Shown: positions 1 through 5,976, numbered from the stretch's first letter. The stretch: DNA of 9,342 nucleotides from Bdellovibrionales bacterium (GCA_023250775.1 JAHFAA010000126.1:1-9342); one strand, 5' to 3'. Notes: generated by a model not told the origin, from the letters alone. Numbers and translations are program-made.

Positions 1-60
1 ATAGGAAGCACATGATACAGCTACCATCGCAATCATTACACAGACCAAAAGGCGTTTCAT
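1..60 (-). CDS. Lipoprotein, N-terminal fragment (continues past window start)
   Basis: Only the first 20 codons are inside the window. They translate as MKRLLVCVMIAMVAVSCASY: a basic n-region, a hydrophobic core and a lipobox-like AVSC, so Cys17 would be the lipidated residue after signal peptidase II cleavage. The ATG at 58-60 is preceded on the minus strand by AAGGAG (67-72) with 6 nt spacing, which is a near-ideal ribosome-binding site and makes this a real gene start. The mature protein lies outside the window, so its function cannot be told. The upstream region carries a Fur-box-like sequence, which hints at an iron-linked role; that is inference only. Confidence 0.8.
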   Translation of the reverse strand, partial: MKRLLVCVMIAMVAVSCASY

Positions 61-92
61 GCAAAGCTCCTTCAAAAAATATCTTTATACTT

Positions 93-107
93 TGATTATC
101 ATTATCA
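93..107 (-). promoter_or_regulatory. Fur-box-like operator candidate upstream of the edge lipoprotein
   Basis: The minus strand reads TGATAATGATAATCA. Against the 7-1-7 Fur motif TGATAAT-N-ATTATCA this has one mismatch, in the right half. It sits 33-47 nt upstream of the lipoprotein ATG, where a -35 region would fall; TTGATA within it could serve as a -35, but no clear -10 at standard spacing was found. Resemblance to Fur sites is seen in the sequence; regulation by Fur is inferred. AT-rich chance matches are possible. Confidence 0.5.
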
Positions 108-166
108 ATGAGAGGAGAGCCGCAGCTCAAGCGGGGGAAATTTTTCCGGCCTAATTTTAGCGGAGA

Positions 167-1006
167 TTAAGGTTTTGCTTTTGGGAGAGTCGCTTGCTTT
201 TTCAGCTGCATCATCTCATCATATCTGGCCTTGAAGTCTACGATATACATTCGATCCTTGGGCACTTTGACAGAGGGATTGTTTTTGTATTTCTCAAAGT
301 AATCGGCCACTTCATTGGCAGAGATGAAAAGATAAAATTTTTCAGCCGAGCCATTAATGTTGATCCATTCTTGTGTCACTCCCCACAACTCGCCTTGCTC
401 GCCAAAAAGCGGCCCACCTGAATCTCCGCCACAATGTTCAACATCCATCTGAACCATCTCAACTTTAAAATTTCGGTCGGGATGATACTCATCAAGAATT
501 TTTATCGCTGTCACAAACTCATAGATGTCCTTATACACCGCCTTCAGTTTTCCTTTTACCACACGAAAATCTCGCCCGCCGCAATGACCGATAAAGGTGC
601 CTTGATGTCCGAGAGCGAAAGTGATTTTGGCGGGTACCAGATAGGCCGCTGGTTGGTAATCGTTGACCTTTAAAAGGCAAAGATCAATTTTGCGATCATC
701 TTGGCAGGCCACAATTTCAACATCGCCCAAGGTACGAGTATAATTTCTGGGAAGAATTTTGAGTCGGAGATTCTTGTCTTGAAGAAAAGGTTGTAAAACA
801 TGAAAGCTTGTCAGCAAGTATCCTGTCTTGGTGACAAAAAAACCCGCGGCATAGCTGGCGATTTCATCTTTCTTGTCGAGAAGTTGTACCTGAACGACTG
901 CTTGCAATTTTTCTTGCTCAAGCTTGGCCTGATCTTGAACCATGAAATGAGTTTGGGCCAAAAGTGGCCAAGAAAATAAAACTAAAATCCAGCAAAGACT
1001 ATGCAT
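167..1006 (-). CDS. Secreted trypsin-fold serine protease (S1 / Trypsin_2-like)
   Basis: This 279-residue protein has an N-terminal Sec signal (residues 1 to about 18, ending LLAQ) and a complete chymotrypsin-type triad: His69 in LLTSFHVL, Asp108 in KIDLCLL and Ser196 in GGDSGGPLF. The His segment (FFVTKTGYLLTSFHVL) resembles HtrA/Trypsin_2 enzymes more than classical trypsins, which have TAAHC. There is no PDZ domain; after the Ser region only about 70 residues remain, ending in a Lys-rich tail. It therefore looks like a small periplasmic or extracellular peptidase. The position equivalent to S1-pocket residue 189 is Glu190, which could favour basic or unusual substrates. The gene starts 15 nt after the upstream protease stop. 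Its own ribosome-binding site is poor (only TTGGA directly next to the ATG), suggesting translational coupling. Substrate is unknown. Confidence 0.88.
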   Translation of the reverse strand: MHSLCWILVLFSWPLLAQTHFMVQDQAKLEQEKLQAVVQVQLLDKKDEIASYAAGFFVTKTGYLLTSFHVLQPFLQDKNLRLKILPRNYTRTLGDVEIVACQDDRKIDLCLLKVNDYQPAAYLVPAKITFALGHQGTFIGHCGGRDFRVVKGKLKAVYKDIYEFVTAIKILDEYHPDRNFKVEMVQMDVEHCGGDSGGPLFGEQGELWGVTQEWININGSAEKFYLFISANEVADYFEKYKNNPSVKVPKDRMYIVDFKARYDEMMQLKKQATLPKAKP

Positions 1007-1021
1007 TCCAATATTATGACC

Positions 1022-1906
1022 CTACTCGCCTCGGGCGTCTACGATATCCAGAACCCACGTTTTCAGATTGGAAAGTCGAGTATGCCAATTGGTGGTTGAA
1101 ATTCCACTTTCGTCATTAAACGAGTAATACGAATTGACCCCGACAATGGCGAGATGATCATTGGCACGATAGACCGGTCCACCGGAATCTCCCGGGCAGA
1201 TCGAAGGCACTGCGGAATCAAATTTTTGAGCGGCCGTCAAAATATTGTGTTGGAAGATACTCTGTTGCACGCTTCTGCTCGAGTAATTTCCACGGGCACC
1301 CGCGAGCGCATCGATATCTACCGCATAGGTTTCGCCCGCCTTGTAGTGACGGGGTGAGGGGGTAGTTCCGCCTAAGTGGTCTTCGCATCCATATCCCCCT
1401 ACGATCAAAGGGTCTGTAACCAAAACTTTATTGAGATCAATTTCAGCTTCACCAATATCCGTCAGGTTTTCTCTCACAACAATAAAGGCCACATCGTACG
1501 AGTCTTTGGATACGTTGTTAGGGGAATTTCCCGCAGCATTGGCGGCTTTGACGGCGTTCACAAAACTTTCATGTGGCAAAGTTTCTACCACGAAATCCGT
1601 GTAGGTTTTTGACCCGTACTGAATACCTATCTTAGAATCTGTTTGATAATTGGCGCGAATATCGCCGGTGTGCAGATCAACGACACAATGAGCAGCGGTC
1701 AAAATAAGTTTTGGGGCCACCTTAGCAGCAGTGCAACCACTGATTAAGCGAATCGTGGCAGGATAATCTTTAGGATCGGCAACCGATCCGCCAATTAAAT
1801 TCCCACTCCTAATAGACAAGGGTGCCTGATGACCTTGTGGATTACAGGCAGATAAGCAGCCAAGGATAACCAAGCTAAAAAAATTTAGTGATTGATGTAG
1901 TTTCAT
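1022..1906 (-). CDS. Lipid-anchored trypsin-like serine protease (S1 family)
   Basis: The chosen ATG at 1906 gives 294 residues. A TTG twelve bases further upstream is in frame, but the purine tract GGGAGGGG (1909-1916) lies between the two codons and fits the ATG. Residues 1-21 form a lipoprotein signal with lipobox LSAC (Cys21). A trypsin-like mature start follows (LIGGSVADPKDYPATIRL, residues 38-55), with the triad His73 in LTAAHC, Asp138 in SYDVAFIVV and Ser241 in CPGDSGGPVY. Cys58 and Cys74 match the conserved disulfide flanking the catalytic His; Cys174 and Cys237 may form another. The S1-pocket position 189 is Ser235, as in chymotrypsin, not Asp as in trypsin, so tryptic specificity is doubtful. 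It lies upstream of a second serine protease, probably in the same transcript. Membrane anchoring suggests action at the cell envelope. Confidence 0.9.
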   Translation of the reverse strand: MKLHQSLNFFSLVILGCLSACNPQGHQAPLSIRSGNLIGGSVADPKDYPATIRLISGCTAAKVAPKLILTAAHCVVDLHTGDIRANYQTDSKIGIQYGSKTYTDFVVETLPHESFVNAVKAANAAGNSPNNVSKDSYDVAFIVVRENLTDIGEAEIDLNKVLVTDPLIVGGYGCEDHLGGTTPSPRHYKAGETYAVDIDALAGARGNYSSRSVQQSIFQHNILTAAQKFDSAVPSICPGDSGGPVYRANDHLAIVGVNSYYSFNDESGISTTNWHTRLSNLKTWVLDIVDARGE

Positions 1907-1957
1907 AACCCCTCCCAAATTCCAAAAACGGACTAAGTTAACATCGTCTCGGATTAA

Positions 1958-1986
1958 TATCTATTGAGGGGGAGAAACCCTGTAAA
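1958..1986 (-). promoter_or_regulatory. Candidate promoter for the two-protease operon
   Basis: On the minus strand TTTACA (1981-1986) is followed after 17 bp by TAGATA (1958-1963), 52 nt upstream of the protease ATG. The -35 matches the sigma-70 consensus at five of six positions; the -10 is weak. It lies in the 100-nt gap after the FecR-like gene, where I see no convincing terminator, so readthrough from that gene is also possible. Confidence 0.3.
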
Positions 1987-2006
1987 TGCTATATGATGAA
2001 AGAAAA

Positions 2007-3146
2007 TTAGAGAAAAATACCGTTAATAATTTTGACACAAACGTGGAAGACCTTATCTGCGGTATAATAAATAGCGGCCGAGATCTCGCCAGACAGACAA
2101 TCATGTTCACGCACAAGGCAGGGAAAACCGCTATCTGCCACCTGATCACAGGTTGCCTTGAGGGGACCATTGCCATCTCTCTCTGTGATTGCAATTGGTT
2201 TAGGGGAAGAGGGATCATTTTGAGTTATGCTTGCAAGAATCTCTTGGACTTTTCTGCTTACTTTACCTGTGGAGCTTTTGCTGTGATGGACCGCAGCCTC
2301 TGTTGTGACTGAAGCTGTAGCATCGTTGCTATCGTTTTCTTCTTCTTTCGCTTCTATTCTCATCGTGCGAATTTCCCGATCTTTCATTCTGCGAGGATTG
2401 TTTTCCGTGTTAATAAACGGCTTTTTTTTGCGATCTAAGATTTTTTTTAGCACTTGTGCCAGTTCAGCTTGTCGTTCAGCTGTTGTAGGTACTATGCGAG
2501 AATCCAACTCACCTTTGTCAGGGTCATTATTCCACAACACTTTCTTTGACCAAATATATTCTTGTGGAAGAGTCAGTCGTTCACCCTCCACGGCAACAAG
2601 CGATTTCCCGGCGGAGATCATTTCGCTGTCATCGTGGGCAAAATCAAACGCCTGCACGGTGCCTTCATAAACCACAGTCCATGCGTCCTCAGAATCTTGT
2701 TCAATGAACGTGTAGAATTTTGTGCCACGTACTCCAAAACCCAATTTCTTCTTCGTGTCGATTTCTACCGATGGAGGTCCGTTGAATTTTTTTACGACAT
2801 CGACCATGATTCCGCCAATACTAAGCATTATGCGTGAGACACCAAAGTACTCTTCCTTTTTTTTGCCGATGAGAGAAATGACATTCAGTTCTGTGTTTGC
2901 ATCCATTTTGATGGTACTTCCATCTTGCAAACTCAGGACTGCGAATGAGTTTTCTTTGGTGACAATTTTATCTCCTTCATTGAACAGCATCTCTTTGACA
3001 GCATTTTGAGTTGATTTATCTTTTGTCGCTTCAAGAGTGACCTGGCCTTTAACAAAGCGAAATGATCCGACAAAAGAGGCGTCCTCAGTAGCTTGTACCA
3101 GTGAAAAGAGCGAAACACTGAGGAGCAAAATTGTTATCTTAATCAT
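2007..3146 (-). CDS. Exported FecR-domain protein with C-terminal four-cysteine module
   Basis: From ATG 3146 the protein is 379 residues with a compact Sec signal (MIKITILLLSVSLFSLVQA). An in-frame ATG at 3194 would add 16 residues and has AAGGA 11 nt upstream; I prefer 3146 because the signal peptide then starts at the N-terminus. Residues about 30-170 match the FecR fold: VKGQVTLEA, GDKIVTKENSFAVLSLQDGS, and the late FGVRGTKFY followed by VVYEGTVQAF. Unlike classical FecR anti-sigma sensors, there is no N-terminal cytoplasmic domain or internal transmembrane helix, and no FecI-type sigma factor or TonB receptor is nearby. It belongs instead with periplasmic FecR-domain proteins of unknown ligand. 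A charged linker (about 225-330) leads to a C-terminal segment with Cys333, Cys343, Cys350 and Cys370, probably two disulfides. Confidence 0.8.
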   Translation of the reverse strand: MIKITILLLSVSLFSLVQATEDASFVGSFRFVKGQVTLEATKDKSTQNAVKEMLFNEGDKIVTKENSFAVLSLQDGSTIKMDANTELNVISLIGKKKEEYFGVSRIMLSIGGIMVDVVKKFNGPPSVEIDTKKKLGFGVRGTKFYTFIEQDSEDAWTVVYEGTVQAFDFAHDDSEMISAGKSLVAVEGERLTLPQEYIWSKKVLWNNDPDKGELDSRIVPTTAERQAELAQVLKKILDRKKKPFINTENNPRRMKDREIRTMRIEAKEEENDSNDATASVTTEAAVHHSKSSTGKVSRKVQEILASITQNDPSSPKPIAITERDGNGPLKATCDQVADSGFPCLVREHDCLSGEISAAIYYTADKVFHVCVKIINGIFL

Positions 3147-3265
3147 GTTCGGCACTGCCTGATTTTCTTGCACGGTGTGCTTCAATGATCTCATGAAGTT
3201 TCAAGTCCTTACAAAATGAATTTTTTTCCTACCCGACAAAGGTAAGGCGCTACAAAAGTTTGGCC

Positions 3266-3271
3266 TATAAT
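3266..3271 (+). promoter_or_regulatory. Consensus -10 box for the secreted repeat protein gene
   Basis: A perfect TATAAT lies 37 nt upstream of the preferred TTG start at 3308, placing a transcription start near 3278 and the GGGAG ribosome-binding site inside the leader. No good -35 hexamer is seen at 16-18 bp, so an activator may be needed. It falls in the divergent gap shared with the FecR-like gene. Confidence 0.45.
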
Positions 3272-3294
3272 GATTGGGTGAGAACTATAAGAAT

Positions 3295-3299
3295 GGGAG
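3295..3299 (+). promoter_or_regulatory. Ribosome-binding site that supports a TTG start
   Basis: GGGAG is followed by 8 nt and then TTG-AAG at 3308. The in-frame ATG at 3293 overlaps this site and has no purine-rich sequence before it. The TTG start also gives a cleaner signal peptide (MKSKWILLVFVVVII), so it is the preferred start. Confidence 0.55.
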
Positions 3300-3307
3300 T
3301 GTGCATT

Positions 3308-4699
3308 TTGAAGTCAAAGTGGATTCTTTTAGTATTTGTTGTCGTGATTATTAATTCGGCATGGTCGGGCAGTGCCAATCGTCAATCACCCACGATTATT
3401 CCCAAGAGGGGTGATTCTATGTCGGCCACCCAGCTTATGATGACGTGTAATTCACAGAAGCTCAGCGCAAGTGATTTCTCCCAACCTGCTGCTTACTCCG
3501 CCTATCTTTCGATGTGCAATCAGCAACAAGTTGGAGGCAATAATGCCGCTGCTCCTGCGGGGTTTGGTGCGAGTCCAGGCGGTAAGGCCCCTGGTTATGG
3601 AGCTGGAACCGCCTCCGCCTATTCTGGTGCTGCTTCGCCCGGCAGAGTGATTCCATCTGCGACTTCATCTTCCTCATCAGATAGAGGTGACACGAGAGAT
3701 AAAGGTGACACGAGAGATAAAGGTGACACGAGATCATCAGGCACACGAATCAGCATAGATGGGCGATCAGATGCGACTGTTCAGGGAAATGCTGTAACGA
3801 GGAGGGCCCACTATACCAACTCGCCTACGACGTCTGCCACAATGTCCGGTAGTGCAACTCCGTCAGGCAATAGCGCGTTGGAAAGTATGTATCAAGGTCG
3901 TTTAAAAAAGATCGGAACTGCAAACGTAAGGACGACGAAAACCTCTAAGTCAGATTCAGATACCAAGGATAAAAATATCCCCGCACGAAATAGTCCATTG
4001 CCAGATGGAAAAGGTGCAACCGCTTTCCAAGTGACACCTCCTCCGCCTGCCGTTGGATCAGTATGCAAGGGCCAATTTAATGATGAATCGAACATGGTTT
4101 TTACCGGAGATAGTGCTGAAGTTTGTTGCACCTATATGTGGGGAGAAATTCAGAGTGCTCTACTTTCAGCCACTGCACTTGGTAAAATTCTTAAAAGTGA
4201 TATTGATGTAAATCCTGTAGCGGTGGTCAGCGTCCTAGGGGATCCTTCCGGCCTTAATAAGTTGCGTGCTCAGATCAGCGGTGAGTATAAATTTTCTCCT
4301 CCTGGCAGTGTAAAGAATGACTTCAATCTTCTTGCGGCCCTCTTGAGCTATAGTGCCAAGGCCTTTGGCCCAGAAAAAGTAGGTCAATATCGAGATAAAA
4401 TGGTGAATGCCTGGGGCGGGCCAGAAGCAGGTCGAATTCATAAAAATATTGTAGCAGAGGTGGATGCTGAAATTAAAAAGGCCAAGCAGTATGTCGCCCA
4501 GAATGGAGGTGCATCGGGCGGGACAGATCTGTCAAAGATTTCTCACGGTTCAGGGCCAGGAGACAGAAACTATAAAAATGATTTAGACCGTCTTCAAAGT
4601 ATGTGTCAGAGGGTTTTTGCTCAAAATCAAACGAATGCCACAGAAAATTCAGCCAAAGGAGTCTCGGGGAACTCGGAACCGGATAGAGCTATTCGCTGA
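3308..4699 (+). CDS. Secreted low-complexity protein with DxGDTR repeats and six cysteines, unknown family
   Basis: I do not recognise this protein. With the TTG start it has 463 residues (468 from ATG 3293). Residues 1 to about 23 form a Sec signal ending WSGSA. The first half is low complexity: Gly/Ala-rich (about 75-112), a Ser run (120-124), three tandem DxGDTR units (125-142), then Ser/Thr-rich and Lys/Asp-rich stretches to about 230 and a PPPP run (244-247). The second half looks folded, with helical stretches around 275-295, 338-353 and 375-397. Cysteines are at 47, 70, 253, 273, 274 and 433; Cys47/Cys70 lie before the linker. This could mean two small domains joined by a flexible spacer, as in surface or secreted proteins. 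The gene diverges from the FecR-like gene, suggesting shared control. No terminator was found after it. Confidence 0.78.
   Translation: MKSKWILLVFVVVIINSAWSGSANRQSPTIIPKRGDSMSATQLMMTCNSQKLSASDFSQPAAYSAYLSMCNQQQVGGNNAAAPAGFGASPGGKAPGYGAGTASAYSGAASPGRVIPSATSSSSSDRGDTRDKGDTRDKGDTRSSGTRISIDGRSDATVQGNAVTRRAHYTNSPTTSATMSGSATPSGNSALESMYQGRLKKIGTANVRTTKTSKSDSDTKDKNIPARNSPLPDGKGATAFQVTPPPPAVGSVCKGQFNDESNMVFTGDSAEVCCTYMWGEIQSALLSATALGKILKSDIDVNPVAVVSVLGDPSGLNKLRAQISGEYKFSPPGSVKNDFNLLAALLSYSAKAFGPEKVGQYRDKMVNAWGGPEAGRIHKNIVAEVDAEIKKAKQYVAQNGGASGGTDLSKISHGSGPGDRNYKNDLDRLQSMCQRVFAQNQTNATENSAKGVSGNSEPDRAIR
3680..3733 (+). repeat. In-frame 18-bp tandem repeat, three copies
   Basis: The unit GATAAAGGTGACACGAGA occurs at 3698-3715 and 3716-3733 identically. 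A first copy at 3680-3697 differs by one base (AGA for AAA), changing Lys to Arg. It encodes DRGDTR-DKGDTR-DKGDTR in the linker of the secreted protein. Because the unit is a multiple of three, copy-number change by slippage would alter linker length without breaking the frame. Confidence 0.95.
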
Positions 4700-4851
4700 T
4701 TCAGCACCATCTTCAGAGGATGACCTATTCTTCAAAGAATTCTATTCGAGACAAAGCTGAGACAGACTAAAGATATCTCTAAGAAGAATAAGTAAAATTC
4801 GATAACACGCATTATGTTTGACAAGAAGATGACATTCTACAAATTGCTTGA

Positions 4852-4860
4852 TGGTATATT
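4852..4860 (+). promoter_or_regulatory. Extended -10 promoter candidate for the XRE regulator gene
   Basis: TGGTATATT fits the extended -10 pattern TG-N-TATAAT with one mismatch in the hexamer. It would start transcription near 4867, about 40 nt before the ATG at 4909. No -35 is seen at normal spacing; a TTGACA at 4818-4823 is 31 bp away and too far. The rest of the gap from 4700 to 4908 is AT-rich and holds nothing else I can support. Confidence 0.45.
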
Positions 4861-4908
4861 ATATTATCCATTACACTACTCAAGAAGTTAGAAGTTGGAG
4901 TGATGAAT

Positions 4909-5787
4909 ATGAATGAAAATGAACCAGCACTACGTCTTAAGGCCGGCCGTGTCGTTCACGCCATTAGAAAATTTCATGGTTATGGTCAGATGGAGTTGGC
5001 GAAAGAGTTTCAAGTTTCCCAGTCGAACGTGTCTAAAATTGAAAGTGGAATTTTAGCTCCAGATTTGCGTTTATGGATGGAACTGACCCGTGCTTTCAAA
5101 GTGAAGGATCCTTATTGCTTTTATTATGGGACAGCGGAAATTGAGACCATCCCTCAACTCAATAAGATTGGAAAAACTTTTTATAAGGGCACAGGATTTA
5201 AAATTCCTCGAAAATATTTGAGCGACGCTCTGATCACTTCACGCAAAATTCGTCCGCTGATTGATATGCTCGAAAGCAATTTAGAAAAACAGTGGAATGA
5301 ATTTTTGGACGACACCAAAATTCCTCGAGAAATTTTCGATATTTTGAATTTTCCAATTCCAAGTTTGATCGTGAAAGACTTTGCCGACTTCATTCAGAGA
5401 TATTCCTCCAAAATTGATTTTGCCAAAGACTTAGATTTCGCTTCTCAGGTGAATCATGGACTCATGTTTGAAGATTACTCACGTCTCTCAACACCTTTGA
5501 ATGTCTTGAAACACTTTGTGCACAAGCAAAAGGAATATGGTCTCGATCTTGAATATTCAATTTCTGAAGATAAGGGCAACGAATCAAGCGTCAGCGTGGA
5601 AATTTCTCCCCAGCTCTTAAATATTTTTCCCAAAAAAGAATTGGCCAATAACCGATTTTTTAATTATTCAGCTCAATATCCTCTCCTCCTCATGAAAATT
5701 AAGTCCCCGACTGAAAATGCACCAGCGTTTAAGAAGCTCAAAATGCAAGAGTCCAATGACTCTCACTGGAAGATGACTTACGCTTAA
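4909..5787 (+). CDS. XRE-family DNA-binding transcriptional regulator with unassigned C-terminal domain
   Basis: This 292-residue cytoplasmic protein starts with a helix-turn-helix of the Cro/CI (HTH_3) type, residues about 8-67. It reads RVVHAIRKFHGYGQMELAKE for the first helices and then VSQSNVSKIESG, where the recognition helix is followed by the usual E-S/G turn. The start at ATG 4909 is chosen because TTGGAG (4895-4900) lies 8 nt before it; GTG 4900 and ATG 4903 overlap or abut that site. Residues about 80-292 carry no motif I can name. They are mixed alpha/beta, rich in Phe, Lys and Ile, and long enough to be a ligand-binding or dimerisation domain. It has its own promoter candidate and ends at a strong terminator, so it is monocistronic. 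Its targets are unknown; the neighbouring secreted-protein genes and its own promoter are possible. Confidence 0.85.
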   Translation: MNENEPALRLKAGRVVHAIRKFHGYGQMELAKEFQVSQSNVSKIESGILAPDLRLWMELTRAFKVKDPYCFYYGTAEIETIPQLNKIGKTFYKGTGFKIPRKYLSDALITSRKIRPLIDMLESNLEKQWNEFLDDTKIPREIFDILNFPIPSLIVKDFADFIQRYSSKIDFAKDLDFASQVNHGLMFEDYSRLSTPLNVLKHFVHKQKEYGLDLEYSISEDKGNESSVSVEISPQLLNIFPKKELANNRFFNYSAQYPLLLMKIKSPTENAPAFKKLKMQESNDSHWKMTYA

Positions 5788-5813
5788 TGAATGAGAAAAT
5801 TCTTTATGCCAAA

Positions 5814-5841
5814 AAAAAGCCCCTGAAGACAGGGGCTTTTT
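5814..5841. terminator. Bidirectional rho-independent terminator between XRE gene and tRNA
   Basis: A perfect 12-bp stem, AAAAAGCCCCTG and its complement CAGGGGCTTTTT, closes over a 4-nt AAGA loop. In the plus direction it is followed by T5 and lies 26 nt after the XRE stop. In the minus direction it ends in T8 (complement of A8 at 5811-5818) and lies 6 nt after the tRNA CCA end. It therefore serves both convergent units. Confidence 0.93.
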
Positions 5842-5847
5842 AATTTA

Positions 5848-5924
5848 TGGTAGGCCCACAAGGACTTGAACCTTGGACCACCCGGTTATGAGCCGGGAGC
5901 TCTAACCAACTGAGCTATAGGCCC
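5848..5924 (-). tRNA. tRNA with CAU anticodon, most likely tRNA-Ile2 (lysidine-modified)
   Basis: The 77-nt minus-strand cloverleaf is complete. It has acceptor 5' strand GGGCCTA, U8-A9, D-stem GCTC/GAGC, anticodon stem CCCGG/CCGGG around CTCATAA (anticodon CAU), variable loop TGGTC, T-stem CAAGG/CCTTG around TTCAAGT, discriminator A and an encoded CCA. CAU can be initiator Met, elongator Met or Ile2. The three-G/C anticodon-stem signature of initiators is absent. Pairs C4-G69 and C5-G68, which are TilS identity elements in E. coli tRNA-Ile2, are both present, and the CGGCTCATAACCG core with GGTC variable loop resembles known Ile2 genes. If so, TilS converts C34 to lysidine and the tRNA reads AUA. 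G1 faces U72, an unusual wobble at the acceptor end. Elongator Met remains possible. Confidence 0.93.
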
Positions 5925-5927
5925 ATA

Positions 5928-5955
5928 TTGAAATCGCTTAACGCGCTTTTATAAC
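5928..5955 (+). promoter_or_regulatory. Candidate dapF promoter, interleaved with the tRNA promoter
   Basis: TTGAAA (5928-5933) and TATAAC (5950-5955) match the sigma-70 hexamers at five of six positions each, with 16 bp between. Transcription would start near 5962 and give a leader of about 65 nt before dapF. The -10 overlaps the tRNA -10 on the other strand by four bases, so the two promoters could not be occupied together. Confidence 0.5.
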
Positions 5956-5976
5956 TTTACAAAGAAAATTTTGCAA
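5948..5976 (-). promoter_or_regulatory. Promoter of the CAU tRNA
   Basis: On the minus strand TTGCAA (5971-5976) and TATAAA (5948-5953) are separated by exactly 17 bp, placing the start near 5941, about 17 nt before the mature tRNA. The -10 is followed by the GC-rich stretch GCGCG, a discriminator type associated with stringent control of stable RNA promoters in proteobacteria; that link is inferred. Confidence 0.7.

Noticed and set aside
111..166. Terminator after the soluble protease gene
   Set aside because: The only inverted repeats (for example GAGC-CGCA-GCTC at 117-128) have 4-5 bp stems and no U tract.
2305..2670. 121-codon plus-strand open frame opposite the FecR-like gene
   Set aside because: It is antisense to a well-supported coding region, with no ribosome-binding site and a Ser/Arg-rich composition typical of shadow frames.
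3263..3270. GCCTATAA as a flagellar sigma-28 (FliA) -10 element
   Set aside because: The required TAAA-type -35 at the fixed spacing is absent; the sequence is better read as a sigma-70 TATAAT.
3680..3697. RGD tripeptide in the first repeat as an integrin-type adhesion motif
   Set aside because: The other two copies read KGD and the tract is charged low complexity; nothing else indicates a eukaryotic-cell ligand.
4727..4740. Hairpin ATTCTTCAAAGAAT after the secreted-protein gene, as a terminator
   Set aside because: The stem is short and AT-rich, with no T tract after it.
4818..4823. Perfect TTGACA as -35 of the XRE promoter
   Set aside because: The nearest good -10 (4855-4860) is 31 bp away; the 17-bp position reads AAATTG.
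4814..4891. Possible 25-residue open frame (MFDKKMTFYK...) in the gap before the XRE gene
   Set aside because: It has no ribosome-binding site, covers the candidate XRE promoter and has no recognisable feature.
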